DNA of 64,000 bases, taken from positions 203,976-267,975 of the forward strand of contig PLDC01000011.1 of the NCBI GenBank assembly GCA_003134995.1, read 5' to 3'. A program made the position numbers and the translations under genes. This stretch comes from Acidobacteriaceae bacterium. Lineage in GTDB: Bacteria > Acidobacteriota > Terriglobia > Terriglobales > Acidobacteriaceae. The notes beneath the pieces were generated by a model, which was not told the origin of the DNA, did not search any database, and worked only from the letters and a program-made list of their open reading frames with translations. Positions 34,530 to 51,249 of this stretch are shown in pieces. Position 1 is the stretch's first letter, and the number at the start of each line of letters is the position of its first letter.

Positions 34530-34605
34530 AGGGGCGTAAGCTCAACGGTTAAACTGTCGGTCTCCAAAACCGAACTTGGGGGTTCGAATCCCTCCGCCCC
34601 TGCCA
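34530..34605 (+). tRNA. tRNA-Trp (anticodon CCA)
   Basis: The acceptor is AGGGGCG/CGCCCCT. The anticodon stem TCGGT/ACCGA encloses CTCCAAA, reading CCA. The T-arm GGGGGTTCGAATCCCTC is intact and CCA is encoded at 34603-34605. Its location directly before secE is conserved across many bacteria. Confidence 0.97.
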
Positions 34606-34647
34606 GATTTTGGAAGGATGCTCGGAAACGGTCAGGACAGGAGCAGT

Positions 34648-34923
34648 ATGGCAGTGGAGACAAAGAAGATGACAACGTCGATCGCAACCGCCGGCGAGAG
34701 TTTTCTCGACCGGATCAAGGTCTGGCCGGAGCGGACCAAGTCGTTTTACAACGACGTACGCTCCGAAATGCGCAAGGTCACTGCGCCGTCGTGGAAGGAA
34801 GTGCGCGGCACCACCGCGGTGGTGGTGGTCACGGTGTTCATTTTCGGCGTTTATTTTTTCATCATCGATAATGTGATCCAGAGGGGCGTCACGTTTTTGT
34901 ACAGCTATTTTGGGAGCCACTGA
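34648..34923 (+). CDS. secE: Preprotein translocase subunit SecE
   Basis: A 91-residue SecE. The track start at 34576 lies within tRNA-Trp, so ATG at 34648 is used; it has CAGGAGCAG directly upstream. The conserved amphipathic part (KSFYNDVRSEMRKVTAPSWKEVRGTT) precedes a single membrane helix (AVVVVTVFIFGVYFFIIDNVI). SecE clamps SecY in the protein export channel. The order secE-nusG-rplK-rplA is typical. Confidence 0.96.
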   Translation: MAVETKKMTTSIATAGESFLDRIKVWPERTKSFYNDVRSEMRKVTAPSWKEVRGTTAVVVVTVFIFGVYFFIIDNVIQRGVTFLYSYFGSH

Positions 34924-34976
34924 GCTTCGAAGACACCGAGCGTTAGAAGAAGAGCAGGCCGGAGTTTAACTTGATC

Positions 34977-35603
34977 ATGCAGGACGAAGAAAAGAACGAA
35001 GCTGACGCGGGCGGAGAACAGCCGTCCGGCGCGGAGGGCGTTGCCGCCACCAGCGAGCCGCCTCGCAACCCCAACATGAAGTGGTACATCATCCACTCGT
35101 ATTCAGGGTTCGAGCGCAAGGTGAAAGAGTCGCTGGAGTCGCGCGTCATGGCGTTTGGCCTTCAGGAGAAGATTGGCAAGGTGCTGATCCCGACTGAGTC
35201 GGTCACTGAGGTGCGCGGCGGCAAAAAGTATACGTCCGAGCGCATGTTCTATCCCGGCTACGTGCTGGTAGAAATGGACATGGACGATCACGTTTGGCAC
35301 GTAGTGAAATCCACGCCGCGCGTGACTGGGTTTGTGGGCACCGGGCAGCAGCCCACGCCGCTTTCCGACGAAGAAGTGCAGCACATCGTCTACAAAGTCG
35401 CGGACAGCCGCGAGAAGCCCAAGCTCAAGGTCAAGTTCGAGAAGAACGAAACCGTGCGCATTTCGGAAGGGCCGTTCGCGACCTTCCAGGGCATTGTGGA
35501 CGAAGTAAATGAGGATCGCGAAACTCTGAAAGTCATGGTGACGATTTTCGGCCGCTCGACCCCGGTGGAGCTGGAGTTTAACCAGGTGGAGAAGGTGGCG
35601 TAG
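34977..35603 (+). CDS. nusG: Transcription termination/antitermination factor NusG
   Basis: A 208-residue NusG. The N-terminal NGN domain ([23 protein letters not shown], then [32 protein letters not shown]) is followed by a KOW domain ([20 protein letters not shown]). It binds RNA polymerase and couples it to Rho or the ribosome. An acidic extension of about 30 residues precedes the NGN domain ([14 protein letters not shown]). ATG at 34977 is used. The track TTG at 34971 has GGAG 6 nt upstream and is a real alternative. Confidence 0.96.
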   Translation: MQDEEKNEADAGGEQPSGAEGVAATSEPPRNPNMKWYIIHSYSGFERKVKESLESRVMAFGLQEKIGKVLIPTESVTEVRGGKKYTSERMFYPGYVLVEMDMDDHVWHVVKSTPRVTGFVGTGQQPTPLSDEEVQHIVYKVADSREKPKLKVKFEKNETVRISEGPFATFQGIVDEVNEDRETLKVMVTIFGRSTPVELEFNQVEKVA

Positions 35604-35621
35604 CGTCACAGGGCGATCGAT

Positions 35622-36002
35622 ATGGGCACATTCACGACAAAGTTTAAAGTCTGGAATCCGACCCGCCCTGAGAGCGCTCAGGAGATTGAGGCGTTAGTCG
35701 ATACCGGGGCGGCGTTCAGCTGGATTTCCCGCTCGCGACTGGAAGGCCTGGGATTGAACCCGAGTCGCCGAATGTCTTTTCGTACTATCGATGGAAGAGT
35801 GATGGAGCGTGATATGACCGCGATCTACATCGCCAGTGCCGGGTATTCCGCACCGGACATGGTGGTGATGGCGGAGCCGGGCGAGATGGAAGTGCTTGGC
35901 GCTCACAGCATTGAGGGCCTTGGGCTGGCCGCCGATCCGGTGCAGAAGAGGCTTACGCCAACGATTATGCTGGCTCTTTCTGCTGGGTTGAATTCATTTT
36001 AG
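35622..36002 (+). CDS. Retropepsin-like (clan AA) aspartic protease
   Basis: A 126-residue protein with the single-domain aspartic protease signature EALVDTGAAFSWIS near residue 28, a flap-like region (FRTIDGRVMERDMTAIYI) and a C-terminal GLGLAADP. The second motif (EVLGAHSIEGLGLAAD) corresponds to the hydrophobic-Gly turn after the flap. Retropepsin-fold enzymes work as dimers with one Asp-Thr-Gly each. It lies 19 bp after nusG and 38 bp before rplK on the same strand, an insertion in an otherwise conserved cluster. No signal peptide is present, so it acts in the cytoplasm. Substrate unknown. Confidence 0.8.
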   Translation: MGTFTTKFKVWNPTRPESAQEIEALVDTGAAFSWISRSRLEGLGLNPSRRMSFRTIDGRVMERDMTAIYIASAGYSAPDMVVMAEPGEMEVLGAHSIEGLGLAADPVQKRLTPTIMLALSAGLNSF

Positions 36003-36039
36003 GAGATCATAAGCGGGAACATTCGCTTGAAGAGAAATT

Positions 36040-36471
36040 ATGGCAAAGAAAGTTACAGGTTTCGTAAAGTTGCAGATTGCGGCGGGCAAGGCGACTCCGG
36101 CGCCGCCGGTGGGTCCGGCGCTTGGGCAGGCGCAGATCAATATCATGGAGTTCTGCAAGCAGTTCAACGCGCGCACGAACCAAAAAGAGATGGAGGGATT
36201 GATCATCCCGGTCGTGGTCTCGGTCTATAGCGACCGCTCGTTCACCTTCATCACCAAGACGCCTCCGGCTTCGATTCTGCTCAAACGTGCCGCTGGCATC
36301 GCCAAGGGATCGGGCACTCCTAATAAAGATAAGGTGGGCAAGGTGACGTTGAAGCAGGTGGAAGAGATCGCGAAGCAGAAGATGCCGGACTTGAACGCCG
36401 CGTCGGTTGAGACCGCGATCAAGAGCGTTCGTGGGACCGCGCGGTCGATGGGAATTGAAGTCATTGGGTGA
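36040..36471 (+). CDS. rplK: 50S ribosomal protein L11
   Basis: A 143-residue L11. Diagnostic blocks are [66 protein letters not shown], and [26 protein letters not shown]11 binds the GTPase-associated centre of 23S rRNA and helps factor-dependent steps and the stringent response. Length and order (nusG, rplK, rplA) are standard apart from the protease gene before it. ATG at 36040 has GAAGAGA upstream. Confidence 0.98.
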   Translation: MAKKVTGFVKLQIAAGKATPAPPVGPALGQAQINIMEFCKQFNARTNQKEMEGLIIPVVVSVYSDRSFTFITKTPPASILLKRAAGIAKGSGTPNKDKVGKVTLKQVEEIAKQKMPDLNAASVETAIKSVRGTARSMGIEVIG

Positions 36472-36597
36472 TTGGGAGATGGAGTGATTGCGTGATTGAA
36501 AAAATCGCCCGATCGCTTAATCGCCCGATGAGCTAATAGTCAAATGCACCACGGCTGATCGAAGCAATGACCAGCGGTGGGAGACGAGGAAGAGACG

Positions 36598-37305
36598 ATG
36601 AAAAAAGAAGGAAAGAATATCGCGAAGGCGCATGCCGCAGTCGAGCAGCGGCCTTACACATTGCAGGATGCGGTTCCGTTGCTGCAGAAGGTCAAGTTTG
36701 CGAAGTTTGACGAGACGGTCGAGATCACCTTGCGGTTGGGGGTCGATCCCAAGCACGCCGACCAGATGGTGCGCGGTACAGTCGTGCTGCCGCATGGCCT
36801 AGGCAAGTCGAAGAAGGTTTTGGTCATCGCTTCGGGCGATAAAATCAAAGAGGCCGAGGCTGCGGGGGCCGACTACTTCGGCGGCGAAGAAATGGTCGAG
36901 AAGATCACCAAAGAAAACTGGACCGATTTCGACGCGCTGATTGCCACGCCTGACGTGATGAAATCTGTCGGACGGCTGGGAAAGATTCTTGGTCCGAAGG
37001 GCTTGATGCCGAATCCGAAGACGGGAACGGTCACGATGGATGTGGCCAAGGCAGTGCAGGAAGTGAAGGCCGGCAAGGTTGAATTCCGCACCGACAAGAC
37101 GGCGCTTGTGCATGTGCCCGTGGGCAAGATTTCGTTCCCGCCCGACAAGCTTATTGAGAACGCTACGGTGCTGATCACCAGCGTGATCAAGGCCAAGCCG
37201 TCGGTGGCCAAGGGAAAGTACATCAAGGGCTGCACGTTGAGTTCGACCATGGGGCCGGGGATTTTGCTGGATACGGCTCCGATTGAGACTGCGGCTAAAG
37301 CGTAA
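36598..37305 (+). CDS. rplA: 50S ribosomal protein L1
   Basis: A 235-residue L1. It has [34 protein letters not shown], then [19 protein letters not shown] and [16 protein letters not shown], all typical. ATG at 36598 follows GAGGAAGAGACG; the track GTG at 36577 would add seven residues without homology. L1 forms the L1 stalk at the E site and in many bacteria represses its own operon by binding a leader that mimics rRNA. No such leader is evident. The spacer from rplK holds GTGATTG-type repeats. Confidence 0.97.
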   Translation: MKKEGKNIAKAHAAVEQRPYTLQDAVPLLQKVKFAKFDETVEITLRLGVDPKHADQMVRGTVVLPHGLGKSKKVLVIASGDKIKEAEAAGADYFGGEEMVEKITKENWTDFDALIATPDVMKSVGRLGKILGPKGLMPNPKTGTVTMDVAKAVQEVKAGKVEFRTDKTALVHVPVGKISFPPDKLIENATVLITSVIKAKPSVAKGKYIKGCTLSSTMGPGILLDTAPIETAAKA

Positions 37306-37321
37306 ATCGCAACGGCGTGTA

Positions 37322-37365
37322 GCGGCGAGACGCCGCCACGACAGCCGCCGGGACGGCGGCGCTAC
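37322..37365. repeat. 44-bp GC-rich repeat, copy 1
   Basis: GCGGCGAGACGCCGCC, then a variable dinucleotide, then GACAGCCGCCGGGACGGCGGCGCTAC. Copy 2 at 38584-38627 differs at only two positions. Each copy contains two GC-rich inverted repeats and can fold into a double hairpin. This copy fills the rplA-rplJ spacer where the L10 leader would be expected. Confidence 0.8.
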
Positions 37366-37388
37366 CTTGTGAATCGAGGAAGAAGGAA

Positions 37389-37973
37389 ATGCCAGTTACT
37401 AAAGCGAGAAAAAAAGAGCAGGTTGAGAAGCTGAGCTCGGAACTGAAGAATGTTTCGAATGCCGTCGTGGCGACCTACAGCAAGATGACCGTGGCCCAGG
37501 ATTACGAGCTGCGCAAGGCCCTGCGCGGTGCGGGCGCGAAATATCAAGTGGTGAAGAACACGCTGGCCGAGCTTGCCGGCAAGGGCACGAAGATCGAGGA
37601 AGGGTTGAAAAACCTGACTGGCGTGACCTCGATCGCTTACACCACGGGTGACCCCGTGGCGATGGCCAAGGCGCTCACCAAGTACGCCAAAGACACGCCC
37701 GAGTTCACCTTCAAAGTGGGCGTGGTCGAGGGCCGTGTGATTTCGATCAAAGAGATCGAGGCGCTGGCCAGCATGCCGTCGAAGGAAGAGATTTACGCCA
37801 AGCTGCTGTTCCTGATCAATTCTCCGGCGCAACGACTGGTTACGGTGATGAACGCCGTTGGACGCGACATCGCTGTGGTTATCTTGCAAGGCGTAGAGAA
37901 GGGCAAGTTCGCTGGCGGCGGCCCTGCAGCCGAAGTTCCTGCGACCGAGGCCCCTGCGGAAGCGCAGGCTTAA
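37389..37973 (+). CDS. rplJ: 50S ribosomal protein L10
   Basis: A 194-residue L10. The N-terminal rRNA-binding part (MPVTKARKKEQVEKLSSELKNVSNAVVATYSKMTVAQDYELRK, AKYQVVKNTLAELAGKG) and the segment LASMPSKEEIYAKLLFLINSPAQRLVTVMNAV are typical. An Ala/Pro/Glu-rich tail (AAEVPATEAPAEAQA) extends the C-terminus. L10 anchors L7/L12 dimers to the ribosome. GAAGAAGGAA precedes ATG at 37389. The short upstream spacer holds a 44-bp GC-rich repeat instead of an obvious autoregulatory leader. Confidence 0.97.
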   Translation: MPVTKARKKEQVEKLSSELKNVSNAVVATYSKMTVAQDYELRKALRGAGAKYQVVKNTLAELAGKGTKIEEGLKNLTGVTSIAYTTGDPVAMAKALTKYAKDTPEFTFKVGVVEGRVISIKEIEALASMPSKEEIYAKLLFLINSPAQRLVTVMNAVGRDIAVVILQGVEKGKFAGGGPAAEVPATEAPAEAQA

Positions 37974-38143
37974 GAGTCTCGGCGGTCGGCAGTGCTAAAG
38001 AGATTTGGTCATCCGAGGTCAGGGGTTGCGCGGTTCTGCTCCAGGCGTTGTCTGGCGACTGGAAATGAGCTTGCCGCACTGGAAACCCGGCCGACGATGA
38101 CGAAAGCAAGCAAATTCATAACTCGAAGAGTGGAGAAACTAAC

Positions 38144-38524
38144 ATGGCAGACCTGCAACAGATAGAGGATTCAATCGTAGGGTTGTCGCTGCTGGATGCG
38201 GCGCAACTGGTGAAAAAACTGGAAGCGCGCCTGGGCGTCTCGGCGGCAGCCGCGGCTCCAGTGATGGCGGCGGGCGGCGGCGCTGCGGCGGCCGCGGCTC
38301 CGGCTGAGGAGAAGACGGAATTCACCGTGCTCCTCAAGGAAGTTGGCGCCAATAAGATCAATGTAATCAAGGCCGTTCGGGAAGTCACCAGCCTGGGCTT
38401 GAAGGAAGCCAAGGAGCTGGTCGATGGAGCGCCCAAGAACATCAAGGAAGGCGTTTCCAAGGACGAGGCCGAGACCATTAAGAAGAAGTTCACTGAGGCT
38501 GGCGCCGTCGTCGAAGTGAAATAG
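38144..38524 (+). CDS. rplL: 50S ribosomal protein L7/L12
   Basis: A 126-residue L7/L12. The N-terminal dimerisation helices ([30 protein letters not shown]) are followed by an Ala-rich hinge ([22 protein letters not shown]). The C-terminal factor-binding domain is [40 protein letters not shown]. It recruits translation factors to the ribosome. It follows rplJ after 170 bp, longer than usual, with no visible gene in the gap. AGAGTGGAGAAA precedes ATG at 38144. Confidence 0.98.
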   Translation: MADLQQIEDSIVGLSLLDAAQLVKKLEARLGVSAAAAAPVMAAGGGAAAAAAPAEEKTEFTVLLKEVGANKINVIKAVREVTSLGLKEAKELVDGAPKNIKEGVSKDEAETIKKKFTEAGAVVEVK

Positions 38525-38583
38525 CTTTATCGTAGCGCCAGCCTCTGGCTGGCTGTCGCGGGGGCGTCCCGCCCTCGCTCATG

Positions 38584-38627
38584 GCGGCGAGACGCCGCCG
38601 TGACAGCCGCCGGGACGGCGGCGCTAC
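38584..38627. repeat. 44-bp GC-rich repeat, copy 2
   Basis: It matches copy 1 (37322-37365) at 42 of 44 positions. An inverted, more diverged unit (GTAGCGCCAGCCTCTGGCTGGCTGTC) lies just before it at 38532-38574, so the two face each other head to head. Confidence 0.8.
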
Positions 38628-38826
38628 AAAATATTTACGTTCTGGTTGTGAAGCGTGGGAAGTAGTGTTAGCATCTAACCTAACACCGCTTCCCCTGGCC
38701 TCACTCAATCGCGGGCGAGACCCGCAGGGAAGCTTGGGCACTGTTCCGTGGGCAGGCGGAACGGAAACGGCCGAAGAGAACTGGCGCGAAAGATAACAAA
38801 TTCAGATTGGCGAAACGCCTTGCACG

Positions 38827-38858
38827 GCGTCTGCGGGAACGACTGTCCCCGCAGACGC
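38827..38858 (+). terminator. Strong hairpin before rpoB, possible attenuator
   Basis: GCGTCTGCGGG and CCCGCAGACGC form a perfect 11-bp stem with loop AACGACTGTC. A modest T-rich stretch (CTTCGTCGTGTTTTCC) follows. Incomplete termination here would lower rpoBC transcription relative to rplJL, as in the classical rplL-rpoB attenuator. Function is inferred from position. Confidence 0.55.
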
Positions 38859-38999
38859 TTCGTCGTGTTTTCCGCGCATCACTTTTCTAGGCTTCAACAG
38901 GTTCGCAACAGCAGCTAAGCAGCGCGGCGCGATGTGCGCCCCACATTCCGCGGGTAATCGCAGCGCTCGGCTGCGCCTGACATTGGGAGTTTCTTGACG

Positions 39000-43463
<4,464 letters not shown>

Positions 43464-43471
43464 TGAAACCA

Positions 43472-43645
43472 GTTCCCGGTTCCCGGTTCCCGGTTCTCAG
43501 TTCTCAGTTGCGGCTGAGAATGGGATCGGGAGCCGCGAATGAATGAAGAGTTTTTTTGAATTACTGCCACTGCGGCATTCGCTCTCAATGCCGCATGACC
43601 GGCAAGGTTCGATCCCGGTTTTGCTGACAACTGGGAACTGAGAAC
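43472..43645. repeat. Heptamer array in the rpoB-rpoC spacer
   Basis: Five tandem 7-bp units at 43472-43506 read GTTCCCG three times, then GTTCTCA twice. Two units in inverse orientation (TGGGAAC TGAGAAC) lie at 43632-43645. The two arms could pair across the 237-bp spacer between rpoB and rpoC, which holds no gene. Confidence 0.7.
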
Positions 43646-43700
43646 TAGTAGCGAGGGCCGTAAGCGGCAACGACACTGCCGAGGAAAGCGGAGGAACACC

Positions 43701-47888
<4,188 letters not shown>

Positions 47889-47921
47889 GCCGAAACTGCA
47901 ATCGAGAAGCGTGTGTTGATT

Positions 47922-48112
47922 TGTCATCCTGAGCGTAGCGGGTGCTTCGCGAAGCGAAGCACCCGCGAAGTCGAAGGATCCCTATAGGCTGGTACTGTTC
48001 TATACACGGCAGGGAATTCTCATCATGCGGCCGAGAGCAGCGTTTGAGCGCAGGGATTTTTCGACTCCGTAGCCGTTCGCTTCGTGAACGGCTACTCCGC
48101 TCAAGATGACAG
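47922..48112. repeat. Second composite inverted REP-like element
   Basis: The left arm TGTCATCCTGAGCGTAGCGG to GAAGGATCCCTATAGG and the right arm TTTTTCGACTCCGTAGCC to CTCAAGATGACAG face outward. Each arm has its own hairpin (GGGTGCTTCGCGAAGCGAAGCACCC and AGCCGTTCGCTTCGTGAACGGCT). The core GGGAATTCTCATCATGCGGCCGAGAGC is related to that of the element at 2461. Its last bases supply the first ATG of the following track ORF (48106). Confidence 0.8.
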
Positions 48113-48126
48113 CAATAGCTTTACTC

Positions 48127-49101
48127 ATGCACGCAAACCCAAAGATCGTGCCCATCGAGGAACCTGGCCCGCTTCCCTCGTTGCAACCCGCGCCTTCCCG
48201 TCCTAAGCTAGGGCCAGCGATGCTTCGCTTTCTGCGCCTTTTGCGGCTGGCCGTTTGGCGTGCCTTCCAGCACGATGCCTTTTCCATCGCCAAAGCCAGC
48301 GCGTATTCTTCGATCCTTACTTTTTTCCCAGCGCTGCTGGTGGTGGGCTCGGTGCTCGCGACCTGGCGCAAGGGCGCGCCTTACATGCGCGAGATTACTT
48401 ACGCGCTTTCCCGCATTCTTCCCGCCGGAACTACAACGGCGATGAATTTCTTGCGGGGAGCTGCGCAGCGCCCGGTGGGCCTGCTCATCACAACTTCACT
48501 GTTGACCCTGTGGACCGCTTCCGGCGTAATGATTTCGTGGATGGAAGGCTTTCGCCGCTGTTACGAGCTGCCCAAAATCTGGGGACTGGTTCACGAGCGG
48601 CTGATCTCATTCCTGCTCGTCATCTTCGCCCTTCTTCCCATGACCTTCGCCACTTTGCTGGTGGCCTTCGGCAGCAAAATTGAAACCGACATTCTTTTCT
48701 ATACCGCGCGCGAATTCAGCCCATACATCCTGCTGATGTGGACTGTCATCCGCTGGGTGATCGCCACGCTTACCAGCATCGCAGTGATTGCGCTCATCTA
48801 CCACCACGCGGTCCCGCGCACCCAGCCCTGGCACAGCGTGGTCCCGGGTGCGACCCTCGCCACGGCCATGTGGTTCTCGACCACACTGCTGTTCGGTTTC
48901 TATCTGAAGCACTATGCCGACTACAGCATTATTTACGGATCGCTCGGCGCCGCCATTGCACTGCTGGTCTGGATGTACATGGTCTCTCTCGTGATCCTCG
49001 TGGGCGCGGAATTCAACGCCATGCTCTTCCCGCGGGCCATGCTGGGGAAAGAACTGATCGCCGTCAGTTCCTCCAAACTGGAAACACTCCGCGAGAAATA
49101 G
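48127..49101 (+). CDS. YihY/BrkB family membrane protein
   Basis: A 324-residue inner-membrane protein with six helices, for example LITTSLLTLWTASGVMISWM, LISFLLVIFALLPMTFATLLV and GSLGAAIALLVWMYMVSLVILVGAEFNA. The family hallmark is KASAYSSILTFFPALLVV near the N-terminus and the final VGAEFNAMLFPR. The family was once called RNase BN, but that activity belongs to another protein; the real function (transport or envelope) is unsettled. ATG at 48127 is preferred over 48106, which lies inside the repeat. Neither has a good ribosome-binding site. Confidence 0.88.
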   Translation: MHANPKIVPIEEPGPLPSLQPAPSRPKLGPAMLRFLRLLRLAVWRAFQHDAFSIAKASAYSSILTFFPALLVVGSVLATWRKGAPYMREITYALSRILPAGTTTAMNFLRGAAQRPVGLLITTSLLTLWTASGVMISWMEGFRRCYELPKIWGLVHERLISFLLVIFALLPMTFATLLVAFGSKIETDILFYTAREFSPYILLMWTVIRWVIATLTSIAVIALIYHHAVPRTQPWHSVVPGATLATAMWFSTTLLFGFYLKHYADYSIIYGSLGAAIALLVWMYMVSLVILVGAEFNAMLFPRAMLGKELIAVSSSKLETLREK

Positions 49102-49274
49102 GCTCAGGAAATTCAGCAATCTGCCGATCTTATATTCAGCACCAATGCTTAGCTTTTCTTAACCGAAATTCCAAATGGATACGATTGCATCGTTCGCTGC
49201 CATTCGCGCAGCTTAAGAAGTCCTAAGCAATTACAATAAATATTCCGATAAGAAAGACGCTACTCTCCCAAACG

Positions 49275-50843
49275 ATGAACCCACGCAAACCTGATCTCGC
49301 GACGGACAACTTTCCCAGCGCGGAGGCTGTTCCTTCCTCCGTCGCGCTCTCTGCAAAGACCGGCCCGCGCCGCGCCAAAATCATCTGCACCATCGGCCCG
49401 GCCTGCCACTCCGAGGCCGCCATGCGCGACCTGCTTCGTCTCGGTATGGACGTGGCACGGCTGAACTTTTCTCATGGCACGCACGAAGATCACGCCCGCA
49501 ACATCGAACGCCTGCGCCGCGCCGCTGAAAAAGAAGACCGCACCGTCTGCATCCTGCAGGATCTGCAAGGCCCCAAGATCCGCACTGGACGCCTGAACGA
49601 CCACCAGCCCATCGAATTGAAAAGCGGCTCCAGCGTGATCATCACCCCGCGTGACATAGTCGGAACGCCCACGCGCATTTCTACAACCTTCCCCGATCTC
49701 GCCCATGAAGTCATCCCCGGCGCTCGCATTCTTCTGCGCGATGGTCTTATCGAATTGTGCGTGCGCACCGTGCGCGGCAAGGATGTGGTCTGCGATGTTT
49801 TAAATGGCGGGATGCTCGGCGAACATCAGGGCATCAACTTGCCCGGTACCGCGTTGTCCATCCCCGCGCTGACGGAAAAAGATCGCAAGGATCTCGAGTT
49901 CGGCCTCAAACACGGAGTGGATGCAGTTGCGCTCTCCTTCGTGCGCTCCGCGGCCGATGTAAACATGGTCAAGCAAATCGTCACCGGCTACGGCAGCGAC
50001 ACTCCTTTGATTGCGAAACTCGAAAAACCCCAGGCCATCGACCATCTCGAAGAAATCCTCGAAGCCTCCGATGGAGTGATGGTCGCTCGTGGCGATCTCG
50101 GCGTCGAGATGGCGCCGGAAAAAGTTCCCGTGATTCAAAAGCACGTGATCCGCCGTGCCGCAGTGTGGCGCAAGCCGGTAATCACCGCGACGCAAATGCT
50201 CGAATCGATGGTCGAAAATCCGCGCCCCACGCGCGCCGAGGCCAGCGACGTGGCCAATGCGATTTTCGATGGAAGCGATTCGGTGATGCTTTCTGCGGAA
50301 ACCGCCAGCGGCCACTATCCGCGCGAGGCGGTCGCTATGATGTCGCGCATCGTCATCGAAGCCGAAAGCAATATGGGCGAGTTCACCCTGCCTCGCCGCC
50401 GCCGCGACCGGCACGGCCTCTCCGTCGCCGAAACCATTTGCGAATCGATCGCGCACGCCGCCGAAGACCTGCCCATGGGCGCCATCGCGGTTTTCACCGA
50501 GACCGGCAACACCGCGCGCATGATTTCCAAATATCGCCCGCAAGCCGCCATCTACGCCTTCACGCACAATTCCATTGTGGCGCAGCGCACCAATCTTTAC
50601 TGGGGCGCGCATCCCATGAAGTGCGGTCAGAAACTTTCCAGCGACAGCATGGTCGACGTGGCTGAATATGAGTTGCTGAGCCGCGGACTGCTCAAAGCCG
50701 GAGACGTTCTGGGAGTGGTCGCAGGCACGCGCCAGGCTTCCGGTTCCACCAACTTTATGCGCCTTCATGTAGTCACCGCGGAAGAGGCGGGCGCGGTCAC
50801 GCAATCCGCGAGCAAACGCACTCCGGCACGCAAGAAGCTATAA
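49275..50843 (+). CDS. pyk: Pyruvate kinase
   Basis: A 522-residue pyruvate kinase that makes ATP and pyruvate from phosphoenolpyruvate in the last step of glycolysis. Visible are RAKIICTIGPACHS, GMDVARLNFSHGTHEDH, DLQGPKIRTG, LIAKLEKPQAI, VMVARGDLGVEMAPEKVPVIQK, and ATQMLESMVENPRPTRAEASDVANAIFDGSDSVMLSAETASGHYP. The C-terminal regulatory domain is complete. About 30 non-conserved residues precede the barrel, and a short basic tail (SASKRTPARKKL) ends it. It is followed after 9 bp by a small gene on the same strand, so the two may be one operon. Confidence 0.96.
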   Translation: MNPRKPDLATDNFPSAEAVPSSVALSAKTGPRRAKIICTIGPACHSEAAMRDLLRLGMDVARLNFSHGTHEDHARNIERLRRAAEKEDRTVCILQDLQGPKIRTGRLNDHQPIELKSGSSVIITPRDIVGTPTRISTTFPDLAHEVIPGARILLRDGLIELCVRTVRGKDVVCDVLNGGMLGEHQGINLPGTALSIPALTEKDRKDLEFGLKHGVDAVALSFVRSAADVNMVKQIVTGYGSDTPLIAKLEKPQAIDHLEEILEASDGVMVARGDLGVEMAPEKVPVIQKHVIRRAAVWRKPVITATQMLESMVENPRPTRAEASDVANAIFDGSDSVMLSAETASGHYPREAVAMMSRIVIEAESNMGEFTLPRRRRDRHGLSVAETICESIAHAAEDLPMGAIAVFTETGNTARMISKYRPQAAIYAFTHNSIVAQRTNLYWGAHPMKCGQKLSSDSMVDVAEYELLSRGLLKAGDVLGVVAGTRQASGSTNFMRLHVVTAEEAGAVTQSASKRTPARKKL

Positions 50844-50852
50844 TCACGGAAT

Positions 50853-51143
50853 ATGTCCCAGGAATTCCTGTCCCTCGCGATCTGGGAGCCTGTGCCCGGC
50901 ATGGAGGCCGCTGCACTCGCGACCATTCGCGAACTGAACGCCATTGTCTCGCAGAACGGATACGGGCGCGATCTTCTTTACCGCGATGGCGATTCTCACT
51001 ATGTGCTCCTTCGCTACTGGAACTCCGAGCAGGCCCGCAGCGCCGCGCTGGAAGATCCCGAACTGCTTCGCTGCTGGGCACGTCTGGGCAATGAAATTCA
51101 AATCCTGAAAGTTTATGAGAAGCTGGAAGAAGTAGGTGTGTGA
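50853..51143 (+). CDS. Small ABM-like dimeric alpha/beta-barrel protein
   Basis: A 96-residue protein starting 9 bp after pyk. The pattern FLSLAIWEPVPGMEAAALATIRELNAI, then LLYRDGDSHYVLLRYWNSEQARSAALEDPELLRCWARLG resembles the ferredoxin-like fold of antibiotic-biosynthesis-monooxygenase (ABM) type proteins, which are often small oxygenases or stress proteins. No cofactor site is evident. The assignment is by fold-like pattern only. Co-transcription with pyk is suggested by the spacing; a metabolic link is speculative. Confidence 0.6.
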   Translation: MSQEFLSLAIWEPVPGMEAAALATIRELNAIVSQNGYGRDLLYRDGDSHYVLLRYWNSEQARSAALEDPELLRCWARLGNEIQILKVYEKLEEVGV

Positions 51144-51249
51144 GTTTGCTAACTTGAACATGTGGGGACAGCCGCCTCGGCGGTCCGGCCGAGCGCAGCG
51201 AGGCCGACCCGGGAATGCCCGTTAAGAATTCGAGAAGACAGCACTATCC

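Larger units (their letters stand above)
38525..38999. other. Repeat- and hairpin-filled rplL-rpoB spacer
   Basis: About 475 bp without a gene; the 71-codon ORF at 38581 is a by-product of the repeats. It holds an inverted variant of the GC-rich repeat (38532-38574), copy 2 (38584-38627) and a strong hairpin (38827-38858). The gap separates the ribosomal genes from the polymerase genes, where many bacteria have an attenuator or RNase processing site. Confidence 0.6.

Noticed and set aside
38581-38796. 71-codon plus-strand ORF before rpoB
   Set aside because: It is built from the 44-bp repeat and its spacer; no ribosome-binding site or family features.
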